DNA of 64,000 nt. It comes from Aphrocallistes beatrix. Lineage: Eukaryota > Porifera > Hexactinellida > Sceptrulophora > Aphrocallistidae. The notes beneath the pieces are model-generated. The model made no database searches. It was not told the origin of the DNA and saw only the letters and a program-made list of their open reading frames with translations. Shown one piece after another: positions 45,407 through 57,000 of the stretch. The stretch spans positions 1,425,550 through 1,489,549 of the forward strand of contig OY725493.1 in NCBI GenBank assembly GCA_963281255.1, given 5' to 3'. A program made the translations under genes and the position numbers. Numbering within the stretch: position 1 is the first letter of the stretch; every line of letters starts with the position of its first letter.

Positions 45407-46454
45407 ACTCATTTAAATTCATTAAACAGATCAGAGTGCGAATCTAGTCAGATGATTAGCTTGCAAAAGTGAATATTTAGCCCAATAGCTGACTCTTGCT
45501 TAGTACAAGAAAGCATCTGAACATGAATATTCACAACTGATAACATCTGGATTAGTTAGAATAATAGTGTTAAGAAAAGCTAGGAGACACGTGGGAACTT
45601 AAATAATGTCCAGAAATCAACTTTTAAATTAAAAGACTCATTTTCCTTTAATCGAGGATAATTAGCAGATCGATAGATTCTTATAGAATATACAAATACA
45701 TTAATTATGTTTGAATAGCCGCGCTTAGGTAATCACAATAATTATAGTAGAAACAATCAGTGAATAAACAACAAATACTGCAGAGGACTATAAGGAATAA
45801 CAAGAAATTGTAATATATTCGGTTATTATCTGATCGAACTAACAGTAACTAGTGAATCTCCATTTATGGCTTATTAAGCAGTAATCACCTCAATTAGTGC
45901 TACATATACTAGGAATATTGATGTTTAACATTTCACAATTTCGTTGAGGAATTTAAAATGATAATTTATTCATATAATATTAAGATTTGGGCTCAATGAA
46001 CATATAAATTTAATTTCGTCCAAATAAATGAATTCTGTATTTCGGTAAGACAAAGAAACAAATGTTTTCCTGTTTCAAGGTAAAGTACTCACTTGATTAC
46101 TTGATTTAATAGTAGTACCCGAGTACAATGTTTTCTTCAGGATTTTTGAAAAGCGCGTTAATTTTGCAATTTTTGTGCGATTTATTCGGCAAATTGCACT
46201 ATTTTACAACAAAAGCACGTTATTTGACGAGCTAAGCGTTAGATATCGCGCTTAACGAGCTCTGCGAGAAACACTGCTCTAATATCTGATAAAGTATGAT
46301 CACAATACGTATACTATAAGGATTTAATTTCTGGCCATTTTGTTACAAATGGGTTGGGAGTGTGTCTGTTTATTTTGGAAGCGATGACACATAAATTTAC
46401 TTTCGCGACTATGCTCTATAAAGTAATCAACTTATTAAAAACGCGAATACTTAC

Positions 46455-46513
46455 ATGTTCTTCATGGAAAATCCGTTACGGAAAATTCCGAACGGATTTC
46501 TCAGGAAGAACAT
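46455..46513. repeat. Imperfect inverted repeat
   Basis: ATGTTCTTC-TG--AAATCCGTT occurs at both ends in opposite orientation around a short AAAATTCCG-like centre. Probably a small foldback remnant. Confidence 0.6.
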
Positions 46514-47910
46514 AATATGTAACCCAATTGTGTCAGTTTGTGTTTATTCATGTTTATAAGTAAGCAATATAAAGTATTTCGAAGTTGACTTAATCAGATA
46601 AAACAAATAATTCTGGGAAAGGCTGCCCACGATCTTTTCTGATCTTTACCAGATATTCAAAAATTTCTCAACTCAAATTATACTATTACATTCAATCTGT
46701 CAAAACAATGATACAAGTGATACATCGGAAGACCCCTAGCTCGTAAAATAGTAAGAAATAATGTAGAAAATTGTTGCAAACTATTTCCATTAAATTTATT
46801 CCATATTTCTTATATTACTTTTCTAAACCGAAATATACATTCTAATATATCTTGTTTCGAATATAAAATATAGTGATTTTGTAATTTATCTTTGTAGATG
46901 ATATTATATAACTAATTCAATCTGAAATTTGATTAATGTCCATTCGTAGAAAACCTCAACAAGACTAATTCGGATAATTATTAACCTAAATTCTAATTAA
47001 GAATAGTTTTGGTAACTTTTGGTACAGGAATTATTCAGAAGTGATAAAAATCGGACACTGACTCCCATAGAGATTATTCATCATTCTTTGAGAAAAGCAG
47101 ATTTTGTAGAGTTGAAAGTTTAAGTCATTATGGTTAGAATAACCAAACCATGCGTATAGTTTTATTCTATCAAGAAATAAACAGATTCAATACGTGAAGT
47201 GAAATTGGAACTAGATAAATATTGAAGTTCATGAAAAAAGTATACTCGACTATTATGGAGAATTTCCATCTAAGACAATACGTAAATGCGAAACAATGAT
47301 ATACGTAATTCAATTGGCTTGCTACAGATACACATGAAGATTGGTAAGTCACGCCAGCGAATTCCATGATGATACAGATGGACTGTGAGATCAGTAAGGT
47401 GAGACATATTAAAAACTTAACAGTTGAGGTTTCATTTACAGTAGGATACTAAAATGAAAAAGTATTCACATGCACACCTTAGACAAAATAAACAACTCTG
47501 ATATCTGGTAAAGGATAGTTGTGTTAAGTTGTCTAATGATCATAGCCCGAATTATTAATAGAATATAACAGATTGATCAAAATATTCAAAAGTAATTTTC
47601 AGGATATAGGATAGTATATATAAATAAATTTTAACACCTTCTTTAGAGAGGGAATTAATTGAGTTAAGCCTACATTTAATTATATACGCCATGTTTTCCT
47701 CCAAGATGATTTGGGTTTTCTGTACAAAATATCTGTGAAACACTCTATCTGTGAAACACTCAAAAACCTGTTCGGGTGATGTTGGAATTATTTCAAACTC
47801 ACTTAAAAAAACTAGAATGTTAATTTTGAGTAAAAACTACATATTAACGGTAGTGAGAGGATAAAGAAGTAAATTATTGGAAAACACTGATACCTTGAAG
47901 ATATTAGAAA

Positions 47911-50111
47911 TTACTGTAATTGTCCACAGTCTTCAATAACTACTGGCCTTCCAACTTTACCGCTCTGACTACCAACTTGTTCCATCGATCTGAGAACATC
48001 CAATCCTACAAGAAGTTGACTCATAATGGGGCACTAGGAGCATGTTACAGAAATTAACAAAGTACTCATTATACAAAAACTGTATAACTTCTGGAAGTGT
48101 AAATACAGTTTGAAAATCCTTGCTATATCTCAAATCTTTACTTTGTGGAATTATTGAAATAATGTTTTAGCATCTGCTTCATTGGACTTCTCTTATTATC
48201 GAAATACAGTCGAATCCGCTTAATCGGTCAGAGGTCATTTACATCGATCAGAGGTCATTTTGGCCCGATTAAGCGGAGAACCCTATTAATTAACCGAAAA
48301 TATTTTGTATTAGCTTCTATATGTGAGAGCTATTCCGGTCCTGCCAAAAGTGGGCCGATTAAGCGGTTGACCCCATTAAACAGTGACCCTATTAAGCGGA
48401 GTCGACTGTATTACACAATGATTCGTTTAATAGTCAAAATAATATCCAAATGTTAAATTACATATCATGATGATCACAAACGATATGGAATACACATACC
48501 AGCCTTTCTGTTGTTTACATGATGGGATTAACATGATTAGAAGAGATGGATTACCAAACAAAGTAGGCAGGTGTGTATAACAGAAACAAGATAGTCGAGA
48601 TTATGACTGGACAAGACCGTGACTAGATTGTCTGATAATCAGTCTACAAAGCTGCAATTAAAGGTTTACAAACACAATTACGAGTGCTGAATTTATATTT
48701 TAATGGAATTATTTGTTGAAAAGATATCATGTTGGTTTACTCCTAGATCCTAACAATGAGTATCAGATGTCCAAACAAAAAATATGAATTGAATTCGCTC
48801 CTAAGTTATTGTGTCTAAGACGAGCTCAATACACCCTACAAGAAATTGGATACATGATCCGACACTCGCTGGGAAATGAAAAAACTATTGGATCACCAAA
48901 TTGTCGGATTATAGAGCGCAATTTGCACTGTCCAACGGTAATAGTTGTCGGATTATGGAGAAAAACAAAAACTTGGATTATTTGTATATTAAATGATAAT
49001 GACTACAATCCTACCTTCTTTAACAATTCCAAATACCACATGCTTCCCATCCAACCACTCCGCATTTTCGAGAGTAATGAAGAATTGAGAACCGTTAGAA
49101 TTTGGTCCCGAGTTAGCCATAGACAGAACCCCCGCATGGGAGTGTTTTAATTCAAAATTCTCGTCAGCAAATTTTGCACCGTAAATTGACTTTCCCCCAG
49201 TCCCGTTTCCTTTCTCATAGTCCCCTCCCTGGCACATGAACTGGGGGATGATCCGATGGAACTGAGACCCCTTGTACCCGAACCCTTTCTCTCCAGTGCA
49301 GAGCGCCCGGAAGTTCTCACTCGTCCTGGGAGCGATGTCTGCTCGGAGGCGGACGACAATCCTGCCGACTGACTTCTGACCTATCTTGATATCGAGATAT
49401 AACTGAGGCAACTCTTGATCGTTGCTCGTATTCGGAGCTTCTGCAGTTGTATCCATTATTTCAGACTCAATGCCAGTCTATAAGATACGTTCTAAAGGTT
49501 AACATTTCAAACATTGATTAGAATTATCGTAAAATGCCATACCATCTACATACATACCAACCGTCCCGTTTTTAGCGGGACGTCACGCTTTTTTCACTCT
49601 TCCTTTGAGCTAATTTTGAGTGTCCCGTTTTTATATCAAATTTTTCCATTATGTCCCGCTTTTGGGATACATATAATACTTTTCTACTGCGTCCCGCCAT
49701 GTCCCGCGGAATTTAACGCCGCTTCCCGCATTTATCATGACTCAGGTTGGCAGGTATTCATCTATATCTGATACCTACCGTTTCCACTCCTTTTCCGGCA
49801 TGCTTTTTCAGCCAACTGTCTTCAGTCCAAACTGCGCGCATCGAGCCCTCCTTCAATTTCATAGGTTTAGCAGAATTTACATGTAACGTGCGCCCGAATA
49901 GTTCTGCTTCGTCCATGTTGTCAATAGCCGCGAGGGCATCTTCAGCAGACTCAAACTCGACGAATGCAAACCCTCTGTGCTTCTGAGTAGCATAGTCCAT
50001 CGGGATGTTTATATCTGTAATGTCTCCGAAAGGAATAAATGCAGCGTGGAGCACTTTCTCATCTACATCTTCACTCAACCCTCCCACATAGAGGATGCGC
50101 TTGTTTGTCAT
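47911..50111 (-). CDS. PPIE: Peptidyl-prolyl isomerase E (RRM-cyclophilin)
   Basis: Nuclear, spliceosome-associated cyclophilin with an RNA-binding domain. Exons 49779-50111, 49015-49477 and 47911-48005 join to 891 nt (296 aa; human 301). The RRM is at about 5-82 (RNP2 ILYVGGL, RNP1 [24 protein letters not shown]). A linker of about 40 residues is followed by the cyclophilin domain at about 130-295. Catalytic and substrate residues are present in [31 protein letters not shown] and [10 protein letters not shown], so it should be an active isomerase. The last exon supplies [12 protein letters not shown] and [10 protein letters not shown]. Joins are fixed by phase: ET-TG at the first, split Gly (G/GA) at the second. 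The first intron is largely filled by a MITE. Confidence 0.95.
48207..48408. mobile_element. 202-bp pogo-like MITE in PPIE intron 2
   Basis: The termini are CAGTCGAATCCGCTTAAT and, inverted, CAGTCGACTCCGCTTAAT (one mismatch), flanked by TA on both sides (48205-48206, 48409-48410). Internal direct repeats carry GATCAGAGGTCATTT-like and ATTAAGCGG segments. Non-coding. Confidence 0.88.
49553..49758. mobile_element. GTCCCG-rich MITE filling PPIE intron 1
   Basis: Begins ATACCAACCGTCCCGTTTTT and ends CAGGTTGGCAGGTAT, giving weak inverted ends (ATACC-----CAACC). GTCCCG recurs six times or so, mostly before pyrimidine runs. It occupies about two thirds of the 301-bp intron (49478-49778). Similar AATACCTGCCAAC-type ends occur in MITEs of many animals, but I cannot name the superfamily. 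Confidence 0.55.
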
Positions 50112-51042
50112 TATTCCCGATTATTTTGAGAAATAATCTAAATTAATCTAAATTAAAACATGTAGGAGTAAACACATAAGATTGTGATTGGTAGAACAAC
50201 AATTGTAAATTTGTACTGAGAGTGAATCAATTGTAGATCTGTGATCTAACAAGTCTACTGTATGCGAGAATAATATCGATTGACAAAGGTCGAAGCCGAG
50301 TTCATCTACTTGTCTGTTGCACTAGCTAGCCTACGCTAACATGGTTGCTACACTTACACCCCCATTCTTACATATCATTCACTATTCTAACTTTAGTTTT
50401 GATTCCGAATTGACCTTTAAGACCAATTTAAGCATATTATAGGACTCCTTGTGCATCAACAAATTCGGGACAAACAAACAAACAAATCATTGAGGTGTTT
50501 AAAGGTTGTGATGAATGCCTGAAATGTCATTGTTGAATTAATTCAACGGTTGAAGAGAAACACTAGTAACCTGTTATGCTATCAAACAAGACATTGCGGC
50601 GGGTACGGTATGCCATTAAGTGGCTGCATTAGGGCGAGTGGGGTAAATGGCGAGATTAGCAATATCCCTCTAAACTGTAGATGTAGTCAAAATTTAACTA
50701 TCATTATGATAGTTAGTTGCTATAGACATGTAAAATGACCGTACTATTGCAATATTCAAGAAATAACATATTTTTATTAATGGATTTTTTTGATGTGTAA
50801 ATGTGCAAATTAATAAGAACATATCACTTCTACTTCTGTATTCTAAAGAAATAACATTCTCAATTCAAAGTATCGGTTTTCCGAGAAAATGCTTGGCAAA
50901 ATCATAGTAAATTAATTTGGCACTTCACCTTCATTCTATCACCTACATTCGTACCAGAAGATTCAGAGTTTAGCAATCGTGTATCTAGTTGATCAGTACG
51001 TAATTAATCATTCATGAGTCCTGTAATTGTTTATTGCAATCG
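50112..51042. other. Intergenic, PPIE promoter to ANAPC10 3' side
   Basis: 930 bases, AT-rich, with no gene or repeat family recognised. The PPIE promoter should lie in the first few hundred bases. Confidence 0.5.
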
Positions 51043-51618
51043 CTACTTGATATAGATAAACTGCTGTACTTCTGGCTCGGAAAATTCTGCTAAGTCCTTA
51101 GGAATCTTCGACTCGGCGACAGGAGAGTATATCTTAACCTGGCGCAGGTGGGTATCTCTCCCGTTCTGATGGTTATTAGTTATTTGTATTAGAATGATAA
51201 AAGCACGGATATAGTGATGTCGAACATCGTACAGTTCGATGAAGCGCCATCCCTTAGGCTCATGGAGTTCCAGTTCAACTTCCTGCTTTAAGTGTTGGAA
51301 TGAATAGCCCGAGAGGATGGAGATTTTGCTAGGGGTGTAGCTCTCATCCTGAATGTAGTCCATGTAGATCCCAATCTTTCGAATATTCGTTTTCTTAGGA
51401 AACTCCACTGCTACCCAATGAGGCTGGACTCCGTCTGATTGCCAATAAGTTTCAAGTGAATCATCCCTCAGGTTTCTGACTCCGTATCCTGATTTGCAGG
51501 AAGACACACTCCACACGCCAAGCGTACCGATCTCACGAGTTTGAATGACGGATTCTTTTTTCACATAGTCGAAACCCAGGTCTAATCCAACTTCATTGTA
51601 AATCTGCAGCTGGTCCAT
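51043..51618 (-). CDS. ANAPC10: Anaphase-promoting complex subunit 10 (DOC1)
   Basis: DOC-domain subunit of the APC/C that helps form the degron receptor with CDC20/CDH1. 191 aa in one exon (human 185). Family blocks: REIGTLGVWSVSSCKSGYGV, NLRDDSLETYWQSDGVQPHW, DESYTPSKISILSGYSF, NHQNGRDTHLRQVKIYSPV. The DOC domain covers about residues 28-170. Most orthologues end in an Ile-Arg tail that docks on the APC3 TPR groove; this one ends IYIK, so the last residue is Lys. The start is the only Met upstream of the domain in this exon. An additional 5' exon is not needed. Confidence 0.95.
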   Translation of the reverse strand: MDQLQIYNEVGLDLGFDYVKKESVIQTREIGTLGVWSVSSCKSGYGVRNLRDDSLETYWQSDGVQPHWVAVEFPKKTNIRKIGIYMDYIQDESYTPSKISILSGYSFQHLKQEVELELHEPKGWRFIELYDVRHHYIRAFIILIQITNNHQNGRDTHLRQVKIYSPVAESKIPKDLAEFSEPEVQQFIYIK

Positions 51619-54026
51619 TTCTTGAGGGTAATTCTTATATTAATTAAAGTAAATGTTAACTACAAATAATTGTTATTGGTGTATTCCATAGTTACATACA
51701 AAGGGTGGCAGTTGTTAAGAGGAGAGGTAGCATTTGAGTTTGCATTACTGTGTAATATTATTAACTTGAATTCGGGATTAGTGAAGTTAATTAAAATTTA
51801 GCCTCTGTAATCCTTTCATACCACTCAATTAACCATATCACACATCAGCAGGTCCAGATAATCAAGATTTCGTTTATTCTTGAAATTTCTGAAAATGAAT
51901 CACTTATAAATTTTGTCCTTTTAATTCCTTTCATAGAAATACAAAGTACCTGATATTCCTTGTCGTAAGGATGGTTGTGTGTATTCCTAACAACAGATGC
52001 AAGGTGTTAAAATATGTACATATATCGACCATAAATATTTTTGTGATTATTGGACGATGACGAAAAATAATAAAAATCCATGCCAACTTAATTAGGAAAA
52101 TATGCAATTGAATTATCATGAAAAAATCATGGAATTAGACGCAAATTTGAAATTAGATTTGTGTGAAGTCTAAATAAATATTTAATAAGGGGAGCATATA
52201 GATTGCAACACACATTTGGTAAAATTTCAGAAAATCTGTACAACGAAACACTCGGACTTATTATTTGGTAAATTGTCTCGAGTAATTAATGGTCAATACA
52301 GATTGTATAATAAAGCAAGGTAATGATTTGGAATTAAAATTTGTCTAGAATAATTCAATTATTTTTACAAAACTAGACTGGTGTCTCTACCCTTCGAGCA
52401 TCTAAAAATACAATTCATTATTATCGTACTGGACCTTAAGGTCAAGCGTCAAGAGGAATTAGCTGTCTAATTAATTATCAGTCTGAATAAAGGAAGGCGG
52501 CTGTAGCAACACCCTGCAGAAACCCGAGTACTTTCTCCATCGTCTAGATAACCCTTATAGCAGCAATTCACTCACTTAGGAACGATGATGGAGATGTTAC
52601 GACTCCGAACCAGAAGTGTAGATACGGTAAAGTGATGAAATTAAATTATGGCGCATCTCGCGTCTGAATGTCCTGGATATTATTCACAACTTAAATGATT
52701 CAATATTTCCAATAAAATGCGCTTATAATTCATCCTAAATGATCAAATATACTCATTATGTTCCTATTTTAGTTATAATTCAGTAATTTTTGGTCCACTC
52801 GTGGATATGAATGCATAATGGACACACGGAGTTCAGAGCCTGCTGTTTAACGACAAGACTAACAGCAAAAACAAACAAACTTATGAAACACTTATGTAGT
52901 TGTTAAAACAGTTTTCTTTCGCTTAAGCCAAAAACCCAGGTGCAATTGTCCAACTCTTTGTTTTTTGAACGTAAATTCTACCTAATCCTCCACAATATAC
53001 CCAATATTAGGATTATAATTGTGATGTAATCTTCTCGAAATTTCGTTACTCCCCCCCGGTCTTTTTTTAAGGTACAAGCACGCTTCGCCCACGTCCATGA
53101 TTTAAGATTACACTAATGATCGATCATTTGGTCGCATGAAAATTATTTAAATTATTGCGATTACACTCACTATTGGTAATAAGCTGCATGAAGAAGACAG
53201 GTTCTACGGTGCAAGAAGAAATGAGTCGGGTGTTGGAGATAGGGAGAAATTATGAAAAAATATCTCTATTATTATCAACAAATAGTTAGACTCTACAATG
53301 ATTTATTTATACCTTCTAATCTGAAAACATTTAAAGATGTTCAAAACTTTGAGTGTCAAATACCGTAAAGAGCTAGTTCACATTTTGGCTGACCCCACTA
53401 GTAGTGCTACTGCTCGGGCATATTTTCCTTGGTGGATGGGTTGAATCGTTGCTTACTCTTTCCACTCTGCACCATAGTACGCGAGTGAGAATGGACCATT
53501 GTCTCGTTAAACGGTATTAACAAAATAAGAATGCTTTAAATCACTGCCCAACCCCCCCCCCCCAAATAAATGATTAAGCGCACGTCGCGTTGAGAATTGA
53601 AGTTGGAACAACTTAAGGATTCAATGTTCTACTGGTATCGCATTATAATATCAATAAATCATCATCGTTCTTAATCAAAATTTCAAATTCCATTTGTACA
53701 TTCTGGTATATTTAAGAAAAAGTATCAGTATTTTCTCCCAAATATATTGATGGTCCCGACATTTAATTGAAATGATTACAAGGTAGCGTATTGAATTCAC
53801 ATTTTACACAAGGTACATAGAACATTAGAATTATTCGATTGAATATGTCATACATTATACTGGAATTGAATAATAGAATAAAAATTCTAGGATTTAATAA
53901 CAATAATACACAGAATATATATGCTAACTGTTTACCAAAATATAATTCTTAGGGTTGAAAGAAGACGGAGTAGACAGATGAGAGGAATGTGAAAACTCGA
54001 CTTCTTCCGTCTAGAAGCTGGGGAAG
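51619..54026. other. 2.4-kb intergenic region
   Basis: AT-rich with short homopolymers (C run near 53560, T run near 53065). No gene supported. Confidence 0.5.
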
Positions 54027-57000
54027 CTATACATGTGTGGAAAAGTTGTGCTTAATGCATAGCTGTGTCAGTTTACAGGGCAGTCTGTCATCGAACGAAC
54101 TGTAATGCTGTATCAACTCATCTACTGATATAAAGCGAGGCCCATCGTCTATACCGTAGAGAGGGTTGCTTACCGCCCCATGATTCTGAATTTGGAAATT
54201 TCTTAGCTGTCCATGCGATACCATTGTTAGGACGTAGCTGCCCTTATACGTAGTGCTCTCTCGGATCAGATAGATGCCGTCCACACTCCCGACGGAGAAG
54301 ATACGATGAGCTGCTTCATCTCTGCTGATTTGCCCGTGGAACCAGGACTTGTCTTGAAATACGTGTGCTGCAGCCGTTTGAGGTTTAGGCGGGGAAACAA
54401 TTGGTTGTATCGGTACTATGGGTCTTAGACCTGGAATTTGGTGTTGAATTGGCTGTACCAGTGCTGTGCGCGTTTGGTGAGGAACTGGCTGTACCGGCAT
54501 TGAAGGAATTTGGTGAGGAACTGGTTGTACCGGCATTGAAGGAATTTGGTGAGGAACTGGTTGTACCGGCATTGAAGGAATTTGGTGAGGAACTGGCTGT
54601 ACCGGCATTGAAGGAATTTGGTGAGGAACTGGTTGTACCGGCATTGAAGGAATTTGGTGAGGAACTGGTTGTACCGGCATTGAAGGGATTTGGTGAGGAA
54701 CTGGCTGTACCGGCATTGAAGGGATTTGGTGAGGAACTGGTTGTACCGGCATTGAAGGAATTTGGTGAGGAACTGGCTGTACCGGTATCGAGGTCTGTAG
54801 TGTAGGGTTTTGATGGGGAGCAGGTTTCTTTCTCTTCTCAGGAACAAAAGGTGTCGGAATATGAACTATTTGCTGAGGGTGTGGCGGTGATACGTTAGCT
54901 TGCTGTGGCATTGGAGGTTGAACAGAGTTGGGTGCATACCTGGAGTCCTGTTCTGATCTCGGAATGAACAGAGGCTTTTTAGAGGGTTTAGGCGCGACAG
55001 GTCTCGGTTGGAAGGCGGGAGGTTGCAGGATAGGAGCAGCGGGTTCGGGGGGTCGGATGTTGAGATTCGGCTCCGTCTGTTGCTGACTGAGGGTGTGCTG
55101 TGGCGAGCGGATGGGGAGTTGCGAGGTTGGAGGAGGGAGGTGCAGGGCACCGGGGTGTTGAGAGGGAATGAAGGGCTTCGGATCCTCGGTGGGACTTATG
55201 ATGGAGAGTCTGTGTGGACTGAGAGTGTATGGAGTTGGCACAGAGGGGGAATGGTCCCGCGTTCCCGAAAGGGATTGGGTGAGGGGTGTTTTAACCTCCA
55301 TGACAGCTGAGGCGGGGGCAGAACTCCTTCTGTTGAGCTGGGAGTTGGGGGTGGGGGTCTGGTGAGGGGGACTGCCGCTATCTTGCAGAGGTTCGTCCCT
55401 CTCCATCTGAGCCAGCTTGAAGTCCTTGTTCTGCATGGACACAAAGTTCTCCTTCAGTTGGGGACCGCCGTGCTTGACGAGTCGGATTCCTGAGAGCCAG
55501 GAGTACATGAGTCTCTTGTTTGGCGCACAGAAGCACTTGAGATCCCCCAGGCCAACATTCAAATGGCGCCCTTGCGGCTTGAGAACGAAGCAGTAGTTTT
55601 TAGGCGCGGAGTAGAGCTTCCTGTAGTTGTCAGCAACGTAGATATCATGGTCATTGATGGAGCAGAATGACACGAGGTGCTTGGACTGCTTGGACTTGCC
55701 ACGGTTGGAGTAGTATATCCCGGAGCCCCGGAGTAGGACGAACAGTCTCTTCCAGGGCTTCTTCCCGTCCTTAATGACCAGCAATCCCTCCAACTCAGGG
55801 ATACGGCCCTGCTCGGAAAAGTATTCGTTGATGAGCATCTTTCTCGCTCGGTCCGTCCGAGCGTCTTTGGTACTCTTGGCCTGCTCGCTGGACAGACAGA
55901 GCTCTGCGGGGAAGTACTCGTACGGCCGATGGAACAGATCGTACTTGTATTCGTCGTTCTTGAATATGAACATGTTCTTTGTATCCCGAGGCCAGGCCTG
56001 GTAGGCGTCAATCACAATCTCGTGGTCCTCTAGCATCCGGTGCAGAGAGAACTCGGGAAGAAACTCGACCAGTCCCCAGTTGGGCGAGTCCGAGGTGTGA
56101 TTCTTCATGATGAGGGTCTGTGCCACATACCACGCCTGCATGTCATCGTCCACCACCACAGTCTTTGCGCTCATGTCCTCGTTAAACGCCTTTATCACGA
56201 TCTTCTGCTTGCTGGCCACCTTCATCTTCTCAAGAGCGATTTTGATCTTCTCCTCCTTCAGCATCTGATCCTTCTCTGCCAAACTGAGGTTAGCGTCCAT
56301 GTCCAAATCCTTGCTTAGCTCCTCTAGCCGGGACTTCACTTGGTCCGGTTGCAGGTGCTGCGGGGTGGCGAGGAGTCGTGTGGGGTCCGTGTTGTCGGAG
56401 GTGGGTTTGCTGAGGGTTTTGGAGCGGGTCATAAAGGCAGGAAGAGAGCTCTTCGGATCTAGCAGCAATGGGTCTTGCCTCGATTCATTCACTTCTGGAA
56501 ATTCCATTGAGATGGACTTTCTGGGGGATAAGACGGTTTGTGAACGAGGGTGCAAGTTCGAATCTGAGAAATCTTCAGAGGGGTAACTCTTAGCGGTGGA
56601 GAGAGAGGGAGGGATGTAGTTGAGAATGGGAGCTTCTTTTTCAACCTTCCCCTTATTCTTTTCAATCTTCTCCAGTTCTGCCACCGGGTTGAAGGAGTAG
56701 AGGTCCTCCAACAGGTCGTCAAGGTCGATGTCCTCTCCTCCCACCTGCGTACTCTCCTGCAGCGTGTCCGTCGTGTACACGGAGCTGCGCACGGCCGGTG
56801 AGGTGGGGTTTGGACTCTTCATACGCGTGATTTGATTCGCGAGGGGAGGTGGGTCATCAGCTGATTCACCATCTGTGTACTCGCTCAGCTCACCGAGGAG
56901 AGTGCCCAAATTCCAGATCGCAGCGTTCAGGTCCTCTCCTTCCTCTGGCTGGCTGACAGGCTGCTGCGAGGGCGGCGGTGCCTCTTCATGGCTGGTCTGA

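Larger units (their letters stand above)
42605..47910. other. 5.3-kb gene-poor AT-rich region
   Basis: No gene supported. Contents: a CGTACGTACGTACGT run near 42963, a decayed pogo-like segment near 44536-44696, a 53-codon open stretch without Met (43975-44133), the perfect hairpin 45351-45406 and an imperfect one at 46455-46513. It separates the Maf-like gene from PPIE and may contain distal control DNA for the former. Confidence 0.5.

Noticed and set aside
48840-48960. Further pogo-like element right of PPIE exon 2
   Set aside because: GTCGGATTAT occurs twice and recalls such termini, but no inverted counterpart or TA flanks could be placed.
54401-54847. Additional ORFs on both strands across 54401-54847
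   Set aside because: They are by-products of the 36-bp repeat, whose length is a multiple of three, so stop-free frames are copied along with it.
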